DNA from: Limisphaerales bacterium
GTDB lineage: Bacteria > Verrucomicrobiota > Verrucomicrobiia > Limisphaerales > UBA11358
Length of the DNA: 6,764 bases
Direction of reading: 5' to 3'
Assembly (NCBI GenBank): GCA_003133815.1
Contig: PKZR01000439.1
Span: 1 to 6,764, forward strand
This document shows, one piece after another, positions 1 through 5,683 of the stretch. A model generated the notes under the pieces. The model saw nothing but the letters and a program-made list of their open reading frames with translations, did not search any database and was not told the origin of the DNA. Within the stretch, counting starts at the first letter, position 1, and every line of letters starts with the position of its first letter. The position numbers and the translations under genes were made by a program.

Positions 1-309
1 GTGGACGACGACCGCGAATCGCCCAGCTACGTCCTGATGAATCTGTTGCAGGCACGCGGCGCAAAGGTCTGCTACCACGATCCGCACGTGCCCGTCATCC
101 GCCCGACGCGCGAGCATCCGCAATGGGCGGGGAAGAAATCCGTGAAGTGGAACCGGAAAACTATTTCCACCTGCGACGCCGTGCTAATTTCCACAGCGCA
201 TGCGGCGGTGAATTATCAACAGCTCGCCGACTGGGCGCCGCTCATCGTGGACACGCGGAACGTGCTGGCGGAAATTGAAACCGCGCCCGGGCAGGTCTGG
301 AAGGCCTGA
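1..309 (+). CDS. Nucleotide-sugar dehydrogenase (UDP-GlcNAc/ManNAc 6-dehydrogenase type), C-terminal fragment
   Basis: This is the last 102 codons of a UDP-glucose/GDP-mannose dehydrogenase family enzyme, which oxidises C6 of a UDP-sugar with NAD+ to make a uronic acid for capsule, O-antigen or exopolysaccharide. The visible part is the UDP-binding C-terminal domain. It begins inside the conserved stretch that follows the GxAYKxD motif (VDDDRESPSYVLMNLL). It then shows the signature YHDPHVPVIRPTREH, the CDAVLISTAH strand and the PLIVDTRNVLA strand, and closes with PGQVWKA. The DPHVPVI-x-PTREH form is typical of the WbpA-like UDP-N-acetylglucosamine dehydrogenases rather than of plain UDP-glucose dehydrogenase (recalled family knowledge). 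The GTG at base 1 is an internal Val codon, not a start, so the gene begins upstream of the window. It ends with TGA at 307-309 and converges on the branching enzyme gene. The family call is firm; the exact sugar substrate is not decided by this fragment. Confidence 0.88.
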   Translation: MDDDRESPSYVLMNLLQARGAKVCYHDPHVPVIRPTREHPQWAGKKSVKWNRKTISTCDAVLISTAHAAVNYQQLADWAPLIVDTRNVLAEIETAPGQVWKA

Positions 310-348
310 GTCGCCCAACAGCCGGACCGGCGGCCAAGCCCCGGCAGT

Positions 349-411
349 TCACTTCCAGCAGGTCCAGTCCACGTCGGGGAACAGGTTGTCGCGCGCCTCG
401 ATTTCGCGGAG
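349..411 (-). other. In-frame C-terminal tail of the GH57 gene beyond the TGA stop
   Basis: Reading on from the TGA at 412-414 in the same minus-strand frame gives 20 sense codons and then a second TGA at 349-351. The translation contains EIEARDNLFPDVDW and ends in CWK. That matches the way GH57/DUF1957 branching enzymes usually finish (an acidic helix, then RDN-x-FP-x-(I/V)-(D/N)), from memory of the family. The stop sits where a Trp codon TGG would need only one base change. The stop is followed by C (TGAC), a context known to be relatively leaky. The other complete genes here end in TGA or TAA, so TGA is not generally recoded. The simplest reading is a nonsense mutation or a base-call error that trims the last 21 residues. 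Confidence 0.65.
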
Positions 412-1920
412 TCATTTCTCATCCACCTGCGTCTCGGTGAGCTGCTCGTGCAGCGCGAGGAACCGGAGCAGATGATCTTTCACGCGGCGGCGCGCGTAGT
501 CGGGGCTGGTGCCGGCGCGCAAGATGAACGGCCAGTCACTCGCCTGCGCGAGGAGCAGTTCGCGCGCGGCCTGCCGCAACGCCCGCGCCTGGAGGCCGGC
601 GGCCTGAGGAAATTTGTTCGCCAACTCCGTCATGCGCTCCTGCGCAATCTGCAGGTGCGGGTAAATCCACTCGTTCGTCTCGTTGAGCCACACGCGCCAG
701 TAGCCCTCCTCGCCCCAGCTCGACGCGCCGGGCGTGGCGACCTGGTTGGTCGGGTGGCGCTGCAGGTATTCGCCGGGCGTGATGAAGGAGATTTCCTGCT
801 GCTCGTGGCACAGCTTGCGCGCGAGAAAATCCAGAAACTCAGGGCCTTCATACCACCAGTGAGGCGTATTGCGTCCCAGCACCGTCCCGTGCATCGCGGC
901 CGGCCGGTCGAGCAGCGGCGCCACCGTCCGCGCCGACGCGATGCGTTCGTCGAGAAAGTGCTGCGCGTGTTCGCTCGCCGCCGCGAGCGCCTGGTCGCGT
1001 TCGTAAACCTGCTTGTCGCCGGTGCCGGTGATGCGGAAATATTTCAGGCCGGTGAACCCACGGTTATCGGGCGACGGCAGGTGCGGCCGCACATAGTCGA
1101 AATCCAAATCGAAGCCGATGTCGCGGTAGAAATCGCGGTAGCGCGGGTCGCCGGGATAGCCCTCGTGCTTGCTCCAGACCTGGCGCGAGGATTCGAAGTC
1201 GCGCCCGAAGGCGGCGACGCCGTTGGGCGTGTAGATGGGCGCGAAGGTGCCGCAGCGCGGCCGCGGCCGGGCGTGCAGCACGCCGTGCGAATCGAGGATG
1301 AACCAGCGGATGTTTGCCTCCTGTAGAAATTCCTCGACACCGGAAACATAGGCGCATTCAGGCAGCCAGATTCCGCGTGGGTCGCGCCCGAAACAAACGC
1401 GATAATGATCGCGCGCCGTGAGAATCTGCGCACGAACGGACGGCGGATGATTGGCGAGCAGCGGCAGCAGTCCGTGCGTTGCACCGGTCGTAATGATTTC
1501 AATACGGCCTTCGTCCTGAAATCTCTTGAAGCCACTGACAAGATTACCTTCGTAGTAACGCCATGTTTCACGCGCAAGGGAGAATTTGTGGTGATACATC
1601 CATGCAAGTTCGCGGTAGGCGCGGTCCCAGTGTGTGCGGTGGATTTCCTTCTCGGCCAGATCGATGAGGCCGTTCAAATGCCGCTCGTAACGCGCGCGCA
1701 GCAGCGTATCGCCAAGCATCGTGCAAAGCGTCGGTGAAAGCGAGAGGGTCAGTTTCGCGTCAATGCCGTCGCGCCGCCATCCTTCCAAAATCTGGATGAG
1801 CGGAAGGTAGGTTTCGGTGATGGCCTCGAAAAGCCAGCTTTCTTCCAGAAATTTTTCATGTTCCGGGTGTCGCACGAACGGCAGATGCGCGTGCAGGACG
1901 AGTGAAAGGTAGCCTTGCAT
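412..1920 (-). CDS. GH57 1,4-alpha-glucan branching enzyme with an early stop and an atypical catalytic motif
   Basis: The protein has 502 residues. Family GH57 branching enzymes make alpha-1,6 branches in glycogen-like glucans. The family motifs appear in order: HAHLPFVRHPE near residue 10, TTGATHGLLPLL near 144, and GIWLPECAY near 183, with E188 as the expected nucleophile. The SHGVL and GRD segments follow near 211 and 239. SSWGEEGYWRVWLNETNEWIYPHL lies near 400, inside the C-terminal DUF1957 helical domain. Two things are wrong. The acid/base motif before HWWYEGP (354-360), normally YDAELFG, reads AAMHGTVLGRNTP with no Asp. The frame also ends in a TGA at 412-414, although a recognisable GH57 C terminus continues in the same frame to 349. 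The ATG at 1920 lies 12 nt after the stop of the small membrane gene and has no clear Shine-Dalgarno, so it is probably translated from the operon mRNA. The fold assignment is secure; activity is doubtful. Confidence 0.9.
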   Translation of the reverse strand: MQGYLSLVLHAHLPFVRHPEHEKFLEESWLFEAITETYLPLIQILEGWRRDGIDAKLTLSLSPTLCTMLGDTLLRARYERHLNGLIDLAEKEIHRTHWDRAYRELAWMYHHKFSLARETWRYYEGNLVSGFKRFQDEGRIEIITTGATHGLLPLLANHPPSVRAQILTARDHYRVCFGRDPRGIWLPECAYVSGVEEFLQEANIRWFILDSHGVLHARPRPRCGTFAPIYTPNGVAAFGRDFESSRQVWSKHEGYPGDPRYRDFYRDIGFDLDFDYVRPHLPSPDNRGFTGLKYFRITGTGDKQVYERDQALAAASEHAQHFLDERIASARTVAPLLDRPAAMHGTVLGRNTPHWWYEGPEFLDFLARKLCHEQQEISFITPGEYLQRHPTNQVATPGASSWGEEGYWRVWLNETNEWIYPHLQIAQERMTELANKFPQAAGLQARALRQAARELLLAQASDWPFILRAGTSPDYARRRVKDHLLRFLALHEQLTETQVDEK

Positions 1921-1932
1921 GAAAAGCCGGAA

Positions 1933-2169
1933 TTATTCGTCCAATTTGTCTGAAACCCATTGAGCGATGGATTTGGCCCTGATCAAAAAAACAAAGCCAA
2001 GCACGCCGGAAATTGATTTGAGAGCACAGGGTAAAATTTCAATGGGCACATTTTTATGTTTGCACAAAGCGCAATACAACGCAATGTCAACAATTGCCCA
2101 TCCAATCAACGCTGAGGCGATTACCCGGATCAGCATCAAAGCTCCGCGTTCGGGCGCTTCCATAACCAT
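1933..2169 (-). CDS. Small two-helix membrane protein of unknown function
   Basis: The protein has 78 residues and I cannot assign it to a named family. Two hydrophobic segments, about residues 11-33 (LMLIRVIASALIGWAIVDIAL) and 44-63 (IEILPCALKSISGVLGFVFL), are joined by a short polar loop with Cys-Lys-His-Lys. The C terminus is charged (SIAQWVSDKLDE). It is probably an inner-membrane hairpin. The ATG at 2169 overlaps the TGA of the DUF4912 gene by one base (TGATG), which indicates translational coupling. A TTG three bases earlier and an ATG at 2163 are alternative starts. It lies between two alpha-glucan genes and ends 12 nt before the branching enzyme start, so it is cotranscribed with them. 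A role in that pathway is inference from position only. A Cys occurs in each helix region, but no metal or catalytic motif is evident. Confidence 0.7.
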   Translation of the reverse strand: MVMEAPERGALMLIRVIASALIGWAIVDIALYCALCKHKNVPIEILPCALKSISGVLGFVFLIRAKSIAQWVSDKLDE

Positions 2170-3536
2170 CAAAGATTTTCCACCAGCGGTGCCTTGAGAG
2201 ATGGATCCTGCGGATGCGCGCCAACGTCGCCGAGATATTGCGTCTCGCGGCTGAATCTCAAATCTGCTGAGCGCTTGTCGGTGCCGTCGGCGGAAATGGC
2301 GATGGCTGGAAGATCGTATTTGCCGTCTGGAAGCGCAAAGCGGAAGCTGAACGAGCCGTCGGAACGCAGCTTGATGTCGTGACCGCCCAAAGTGACCTTC
2401 GCGTCCGGCTCGGTGGCCCCATAAATGATGAGTTCAGCGTTTACGTTGAACCAGAAGCCCTTCGATTTTTCCATGCCCCCGAATGGGCTGGTCAAACTGG
2501 AGGCGGAAAAACTTGATACTCCGAGTGAAGAGATTTCATGGGCGAGCTTGCGACGGATAAGCTCGGTGATTTCAAGCGAACCCATCCAGACGCGGCGAAC
2601 TTTGTCAATATTGACGACTTTCGAGAGCGCCTGTTCCTGCTGCGGCGTCCACGTGGAGGGCGGCGCAGTCGTCACGCGCGGCAAATCGGGATGGCCATTG
2701 TGCCGGAGTTCCTCGATGGCCTGCGCGAGCGGGAGGTTGTCACGCACTGCAGCCTTGATGATTTCCATCAGGCGCGCAAAAGGAAATTCAAACGGAATCG
2801 TGGCAAATTCCGTGTCGTCTTCCATTGAGACCGCGTCGGGCGGCGTCATCGTGCCGCTCGAAACGGAAATGCGCGTCCATCTGCCAAGCTCGGAGTAATA
2901 ACCGAGTTCGGCAACGTAGGAATTTCCGGCGCGCTCGACATGAGCAAACCAGTGGCGAGATTCGGGATGGACATGGATTTCGTAAAGCGGATGCCCCTCA
3001 ATCTTTTGGGGATAAATGCGAAGCACAAGATGCCCGTCAGTGGACAGGGCGTTGAGCTTCACCTGCTGGGCATGCGTCAAGTCCCAGTGCGCATAAAGCC
3101 AGTGGGGGTCGCGCGCGGTGATGAATAATTTTTTCGTCCCATAAGATTCGGGCAGCTCCGCCTCTGCGCCGAAACTCTGTGAAGGCGGCGTGGCACCGAG
3201 CGAATATTTTTGCCCCGGCCCGCTGGCGGACGGCGCGGCGGGAGAATCCCCTTCGAGCAAAATGGCGGGCGGCTCGGTCTTTTTTTTGCGGGTGTAGGTG
3301 CGGCGGACGAGGGTTTCGGCGGTTACTTCGGTGTCGGAGGCGGCTGGTTGCTGGCGTTTCGGATTCAAAATGCTTTTGGCGGCGGCGGTGATCCCTTCAA
3401 GAAGGGTTCTTTTGGCGCGCGGCGATTTTGCTTTTGGCGGGGCGGCGGTTTCAGCGGGCGCCACAATCTTCTCCGTTGATTTTTCGCGCGCGGATGTTTT
3501 CTTTTTGGCTGGCGCGGATTCTTGTTTGGTTTTCAT
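2169..3536 (-). CDS. DUF4912 domain protein with a basic N-terminal tail
   Basis: The protein has 455 residues from the ATG at 3536. That start is chosen because AAGGA sits 9 nt upstream; a TTG at 3557 would add 7 residues. Residues 1 to about 125 are low-complexity, rich in Lys, Ala, Pro and Ser (KKKTSAREK, PKAKSPRAKR, RTYTRKKK), and look disordered and histone-H1-like. The DUF4912 domain spans roughly 130-265, with the typical ARDPHWLYAHWDL opening, VLRIYPQ, HVHPESRHWFAHV and YVAELGYY. After a linker comes a second conserved block, about 360-425, with GFWFNVNAELIIYGATEPDAKV, LRSDGSFSFRFALPDG and ISADG. I know this block as the usual C terminus of DUF4912 proteins; it looks like a beta-sandwich. 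The molecular function is unknown. DUF4912 genes often sit beside GH57/DUF1957 enzymes, as here, so a role in alpha-glucan metabolism or glucan binding is likely but inferred. It is the first gene of the operon. Confidence 0.85.
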   Translation of the reverse strand: MKTKQESAPAKKKTSAREKSTEKIVAPAETAAPPKAKSPRAKRTLLEGITAAAKSILNPKRQQPAASDTEVTAETLVRRTYTRKKKTEPPAILLEGDSPAAPSASGPGQKYSLGATPPSQSFGAEAELPESYGTKKLFITARDPHWLYAHWDLTHAQQVKLNALSTDGHLVLRIYPQKIEGHPLYEIHVHPESRHWFAHVERAGNSYVAELGYYSELGRWTRISVSSGTMTPPDAVSMEDDTEFATIPFEFPFARLMEIIKAAVRDNLPLAQAIEELRHNGHPDLPRVTTAPPSTWTPQQEQALSKVVNIDKVRRVWMGSLEITELIRRKLAHEISSLGVSSFSASSLTSPFGGMEKSKGFWFNVNAELIIYGATEPDAKVTLGGHDIKLRSDGSFSFRFALPDGKYDLPAIAISADGTDKRSADLRFSRETQYLGDVGAHPQDPSLKAPLVENL

Positions 3537-3545
3537 AGCCGCAAG

Positions 3546-3550
3546 TCCTT
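3546..3550 (-). promoter_or_regulatory. Shine-Dalgarno of the DUF4912 gene
   Basis: The minus strand reads AAGGA, followed by 9 nt and then the ATG at 3536. This decides between that ATG and the upstream TTG at 3557, for which the site would lie inside the coding region. Confidence 0.55.
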
Positions 3551-3584
3551 GTGTCAAGCCGCAGAAATTTGTGGCCGACAGGGA

Positions 3585-3613
3585 AATCTACGTTGAGAAT
3601 TTGCCGGATGCAA
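3585..3613 (-). promoter_or_regulatory. Possible sigma-70-like promoter of the DUF4912/GH57 operon
   Basis: On the minus strand TTGCAT (3613-3608) and TAGATT (3590-3585) are 17 bp apart. This gives a leader of about 40-45 nt before the ATG at 3536. The position, in the divergent intergenic region, is right, but the match is loose and rests on sequence inspection alone. Confidence 0.25.
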
Positions 3614-3699
3614 TCCAAAATTTCGCGGATACCGAATAAATTTTTTAATCAAGCTTGCCAAAAACCTTTCGCTGTTGTCTGATGATTCTTGACTTTGAC

Positions 3700-4083
3700 A
3701 TGAGCACCCTTGGAAAACAAAGCCAGTCGGCCACAATTTTCGTGGTGGACGACGAGCCGATGCTGCTGGATCTGGCATCGGCCATCCTCGAACCGCTCGG
3801 ATTCATGGTGCGGACTTTCCGTGACCCGAAGAAGGCGCTGCGGGAATTTCCTGCCGCCAGGCCGGTGGTGGTCGTGACTGATTATGCCATGGGAGAAATG
3901 AACGGGCTTGATTTGGTGCGCGAATGCCGGCTCCTAAACCCGCTGCAGAAAACACTTCTCTTGAGCGGCACGGTGGATGAAACCATTTACGACGGAATAT
4001 CGGCTAAACCAAACCGCTTTCTGGCCAAGCCGTATCAGGTGCGGGATTTCATCGAGTCCGTGCAGGAACTCGTCGCAAGTTGA
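3700..4083 (+). CDS. Single-domain response regulator (receiver / CheY-like)
   Basis: The protein has 127 residues from the ATG at 3700 and consists of one receiver domain with no output domain. The acidic pocket is DD17-18 (IFVVDDEP), the predicted phosphorylated Asp is D61 (VVVVTDYAMG), the switch Ser is S89 (LLLSGT) and the conserved Lys is K110 (FLAKPY). All the residues needed for phosphotransfer are therefore present. The start is uncertain: the frame is open to a TTG at 3655 and an ATG at 3682, and none of the starts has a clear Shine-Dalgarno. I chose 3700 because the domain begins about 10 residues later. No histidine kinase is in the window, so the partner is unknown. It is divergent from the glycogen operon. 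CheY-like or Spo0F-like shuttle proteins have this design, but no specific pathway can be named. Confidence 0.88.
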   Translation: MSTLGKQSQSATIFVVDDEPMLLDLASAILEPLGFMVRTFRDPKKALREFPAARPVVVVTDYAMGEMNGLDLVRECRLLNPLQKTLLLSGTVDETIYDGISAKPNRFLAKPYQVRDFIESVQELVAS

Positions 4084-4089
4084 ATTGGA

Positions 4090-4117
4090 TTGCACGGCCA
4101 CGCATTTTTGGTAGAAA
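4090..4117 (+). promoter_or_regulatory. Possible promoter of the AsmA-like gene
   Basis: TTGCAC at 4090-4095 and TAGAAA at 4112-4117 are 16 bp apart, in the 63-nt gap between the response regulator stop and the next ATG. The match is weak. The two plus-strand genes could equally share one transcript. Confidence 0.22.
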
Positions 4118-4146
4118 TCATTGAACGAAAGTAGCTGGATTGGATT

Positions 4147-4896
4147 ATGAAAAAAATTCTTTGGGGAATCGGAATTCTGGTGCTGGTTTTGATTGTTGTT
4201 ACAGTCATTATCTACGGACTGTTTCTAGACAGAATCGTCAAAGCCGGCGTGGAAACCATAGGCCCGAAAATCGTCCAGGTTCCCATCACATTGGACAAAA
4301 TCAACCTCTCACTCCTCACCGGCTCAGCCACAGTCAAGGGCCTCGTCGTGGGTAATCCCGAAGGTTACAAGACGCCCTTTGCCATCAGCGTCGGCACGGC
4401 GTCCGTCGGAGTGAACCCGTTCTCCGTTTTATCGGACAAAATCGTCGTGCGCTCGATTGTTGTTCAGTCACCCGAAATCACCTTTGAAGGCGGCCTGGGC
4501 GGCAACAACCTGGGCAAGATCTTGGACAACGTGGACTCCGTAGCCCAATCCGGGGGCCCGGTTTCCACAAACAAGACCGCCGCAAGCAAGCCCGCAAAGA
4601 AAATTGAGGTGGACGACTTTCTCATCACCGGTGCCAGAATCCACGTCAGCCTCACCGATCTGGGTGGCAAGGAAATGACACTGCCGCTGCCGGACATTCA
4701 TCTTACCAACCTGGGCAAAGGCACCGGCGGCCTCACTGCAACGGATTTGACACGGGCTGTTCTTCAAGCCATCACCAGCGCCACCATCAAGGAAGTCACC
4801 AGTTCCGCCTCGGACCTCGGCAAAGGTTTGGAAAATCTCGGCGGTGCGGGCGTGAACAAACTCAAAAGCGGACTCGGCGGACTTTTCGGGAAATAA
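4147..4896 (+). CDS. Short AsmA-like membrane-anchored protein
   Basis: The protein has 249 residues. One N-terminal transmembrane segment (about 4-27, ILWGIGILVLVLIVVTVIIY) follows a Lys-Lys start and serves as an uncleaved anchor with the rest outside the cytoplasm. Residues 45-130 carry the pattern seen at the start of AsmA/DUF748-type proteins: ITLDKINLSLLTGSATVKGL, then VGNPEGYKTPFAI, NPFSVLSDKIVV and VQSPEITFEGGLGGNNLGKIL. A Ser/Thr/Lys-rich linker (about 131-152) leads to a second strand-rich part (VDDFLITGARIHVSL). The C-terminal end is Gly/Lys-rich and amphipathic (GKGLENLGGAGVNKLKSGLGGLFGK). AsmA-family proteins are linked to envelope lipid traffic. This one is far shorter than E. 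coli AsmA (about 600 residues) and would be a minimal member; short versions occur in Verrucomicrobia and Planctomycetes (recalled). The ATG at 4147 has no strong Shine-Dalgarno. Confidence 0.75.
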   Translation: MKKILWGIGILVLVLIVVTVIIYGLFLDRIVKAGVETIGPKIVQVPITLDKINLSLLTGSATVKGLVVGNPEGYKTPFAISVGTASVGVNPFSVLSDKIVVRSIVVQSPEITFEGGLGGNNLGKILDNVDSVAQSGGPVSTNKTAASKPAKKIEVDDFLITGARIHVSLTDLGGKEMTLPLPDIHLTNLGKGTGGLTATDLTRAVLQAITSATIKEVTSSASDLGKGLENLGGAGVNKLKSGLGGLFGK

Positions 4897-4913
4897 AGCG
4901 CAGCGGCGCGCTT
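4896..4913 (+). terminator. Weak hairpin at the end of the AsmA-like gene
   Basis: A 6-bp stem, AAGCGC (4896-4901) with GCGCTT (4908-4913), and a 6-nt loop begins at the last base of the stop codon. No T-tract follows, so if it ends transcription it is not a classical intrinsic terminator. Confidence 0.22.
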
Positions 4914-4932
4914 GAATCGGAAACTGCCTTAA

Positions 4933-5100
4933 TTATGTTTTCCACATGACCCAAAGGGTGTAAGCGTCACGACAAGCACCTCTATTCCATGAAGTCATAA
5001 GTGCCGTAGAGGTAGTTTCATTTCTTTTATTATCTAAATTTTTAACTCCACCAGGCTCTGTTGAATTTAACACTGACTGAGGCCTCTGCAAAACTCGCAT
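4933..5100 (-). other. A+T-rich insertion-like segment encoding the 55-residue tail
   Basis: This stretch differs in base composition from its neighbours and replaces the expected end of the protease. It is open from an ATG at 5100 to a TAA at 4933-4935. It contains an inverted repeat, ACCTCTA (4978-4984) with TAGAGGT (5007-5013). The translated tail (NSTEPGGVKNLDNKRNET, MTSWNRGACRDAY) matches no domain I can name. A decayed mobile or dispersed repeat is the best guess. Confidence 0.4.
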
Positions 5101-5490
5101 TGACGGCAGCATCAGCCGCATCATTTCCGGAAACTTTGATGCGCGGTTGTGCGGCGCAGATTGCCGCAAGAGCACCACCACCGCACCAATGACGGCAAAC
5201 GCTCCCAGCATCAGCGCGAAATGGGATGCCGGCATCTTCAGGCCAACATCAGCCAATTGCCAGCCCGCCTGACTGACGAACAAGACCACCAGACCGGCGC
5301 TGGCCCAATGCAAAAATGCGATTGAACCCCAGAACGGAAAGAAATGGCGATGGTCGCGCTCCTTGAACAAACCTTTCGTCCATGGCATGAAATAATTGCC
5401 GAAGTAAAGCGCCGGGAAACCGATGAGAACCACTCCCACCTGCCACCACGGGAGGCTGATGCCTGCTGGAAAATGTTCGGGCATTGGCAT
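4933..5490 (-). CDS. Truncated CPBP/CAAX-type membrane protein remnant with a foreign C-terminal tail
   Basis: The frame encodes 185 residues from the ATG at 5490. Three transmembrane helices are visible, at about 14-34 (WWQVGVVLIGFPALYFGNYF), 53-73 and 88-109. The layout resembles the N-terminal half of CPBP-family intramembrane proteases: a helix, an Arg/His-rich loop (KERDHRHFFPFW), a helix, then VGLKMP, a helix and a basic stretch ending MMRLMLP. In that family the next residues lead into the EExxxR active site. Here the sequence switches at about residue 130 to MRVLQRPQSVLN… WVMWKT, in A+T-rich DNA (4921-5090, about 40% G+C by hand count). No catalytic motif is present, so proteolytic activity is not expected. 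The frame is open upstream to a GTG at 5562, but that stretch (5491-5562) overlaps inverted repeats. I treat it as non-genuine and consider the whole gene a probable pseudogene. The family call is tentative. Confidence 0.55.
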   Translation of the reverse strand: MPMPEHFPAGISLPWWQVGVVLIGFPALYFGNYFMPWTKGLFKERDHRHFFPFWGSIAFLHWASAGLVVLFVSQAGWQLADVGLKMPASHFALMLGAFAVIGAVVVLLRQSAPHNRASKFPEMMRLMLPSMRVLQRPQSVLNSTEPGGVKNLDNKRNETTSTALMTSWNRGACRDAYTLWVMWKT

Positions 5491-5493
5491 CAA

Positions 5494-5520
5494 TTCAAGG
5501 ACTGACCCCTTTACCTTGAA
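5494..5520. repeat. Inverted repeat, 7-bp stem
   Basis: TTCAAGG (5494-5500) and CCTTGAA (5514-5520) are exact reverse complements with 13 nt between them. The repeat sits immediately upstream of the ATG of the protease remnant. The minus strand here reads AAGGGGTCAGTCCTTGAATT, which resembles repeat sequences I remember from REP/IS200-type settings; that resemblance is unverified. Confidence 0.45.
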
Positions 5521-5534
5521 CTCCCCATACCACA

Positions 5535-5561
5535 ATGTCGCGAAAGTAATATTGTGCGACA
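5535..5561. repeat. Inverted repeat with alternative pairings
   Basis: TGTCGC pairs with GCGACA, and overlapping it CACAAT pairs with ATTGTG, so two mutually exclusive 6-bp stems can form within about 30 bases. Both pairings are exact. Confidence 0.4.
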
Positions 5562-5567
5562 CTCAAA

Positions 5568-5587
5568 AATGGCTCCGTTGAGCCATT
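5568..5587 (-). terminator. Hairpin with short T-tract, probable terminator of the secreted-protein gene
   Basis: AATGGCTC (5568-5575) and GAGCCATT (5580-5587) form an exact 8-bp stem with a 4-nt loop. On the minus strand the stem runs directly into a run of five T's (GCCATTTTTGAG). It lies about 97 nt after the stop of the minus-strand gene at 5684, the right side and orientation to end its transcript. The stem is only half G+C and the T-run is short, so a repeat-element origin is an alternative. Confidence 0.5.
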
Positions 5588-5594
5588 CCCTGAC

Positions 5595-5615
5595 AATTCA
5601 TCCATCAGATGAATT
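5595..5615. repeat. Inverted repeat, 8-bp stem
   Basis: AATTCATC (5595-5602) and GATGAATT (5608-5615) are exact reverse complements around a 5-nt loop. It lies 7 bases from the terminator-like hairpin and has no T-tract on either strand. Confidence 0.5.
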
Positions 5616-5683
5616 CACTGAAAACTGCATAGGTTTGAATTTGTAATGCGTGCTTTATTGGCGGATTTTCCGGCCGTCAGGTT

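Noticed and set aside
321..331. GCCG-GAC-CGGC hairpin between the convergent genes
   Set aside because: The stem is only 4 bp and no T-run follows on either strand, so I do not call it a terminator.
412..414. TGA as a selenocysteine or reassigned Trp codon
   Set aside because: Other genes in the window end in TGA normally, and the position looks like a Trp site rather than a Cys site. I also see no evidence of recoding machinery.
859..900. Short inversion as the cause of the altered catalytic motif
   Set aside because: The reverse complement of the segment, read in all three frames, does not restore the YDAELFG motif.
448..1326. Long plus-strand open frame of 292 codons opposite the branching enzyme
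   Set aside because: Its translation is Arg/Val/Ala-rich with no domain, and it lies antisense to a clear GH57 protein. G+C-rich codon bias explains such open antisense frames.
1044..1607. Minus-strand 187-codon frame overlapping the GH57 gene
   Set aside because: It is an alternative frame of the same strand with Arg/Ser-rich text and no motif. The GH57 frame is continuous through the region, so there is no frameshift to invoke.
3554..3559. TTGACA on the minus strand as a -35 box
   Set aside because: A -10 box 17 bp further on would fall at or inside the ATG of the DUF4912 gene, leaving no leader for the AAGGA site that supports that start.
4924..5108. Possible terminal inverted repeats (CTGCC…GTTTT) at both ends of the A+T-rich segment
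   Set aside because: The two ends match only with gaps and mismatches, no target-site duplication is visible, and similarity of this level can arise by chance.
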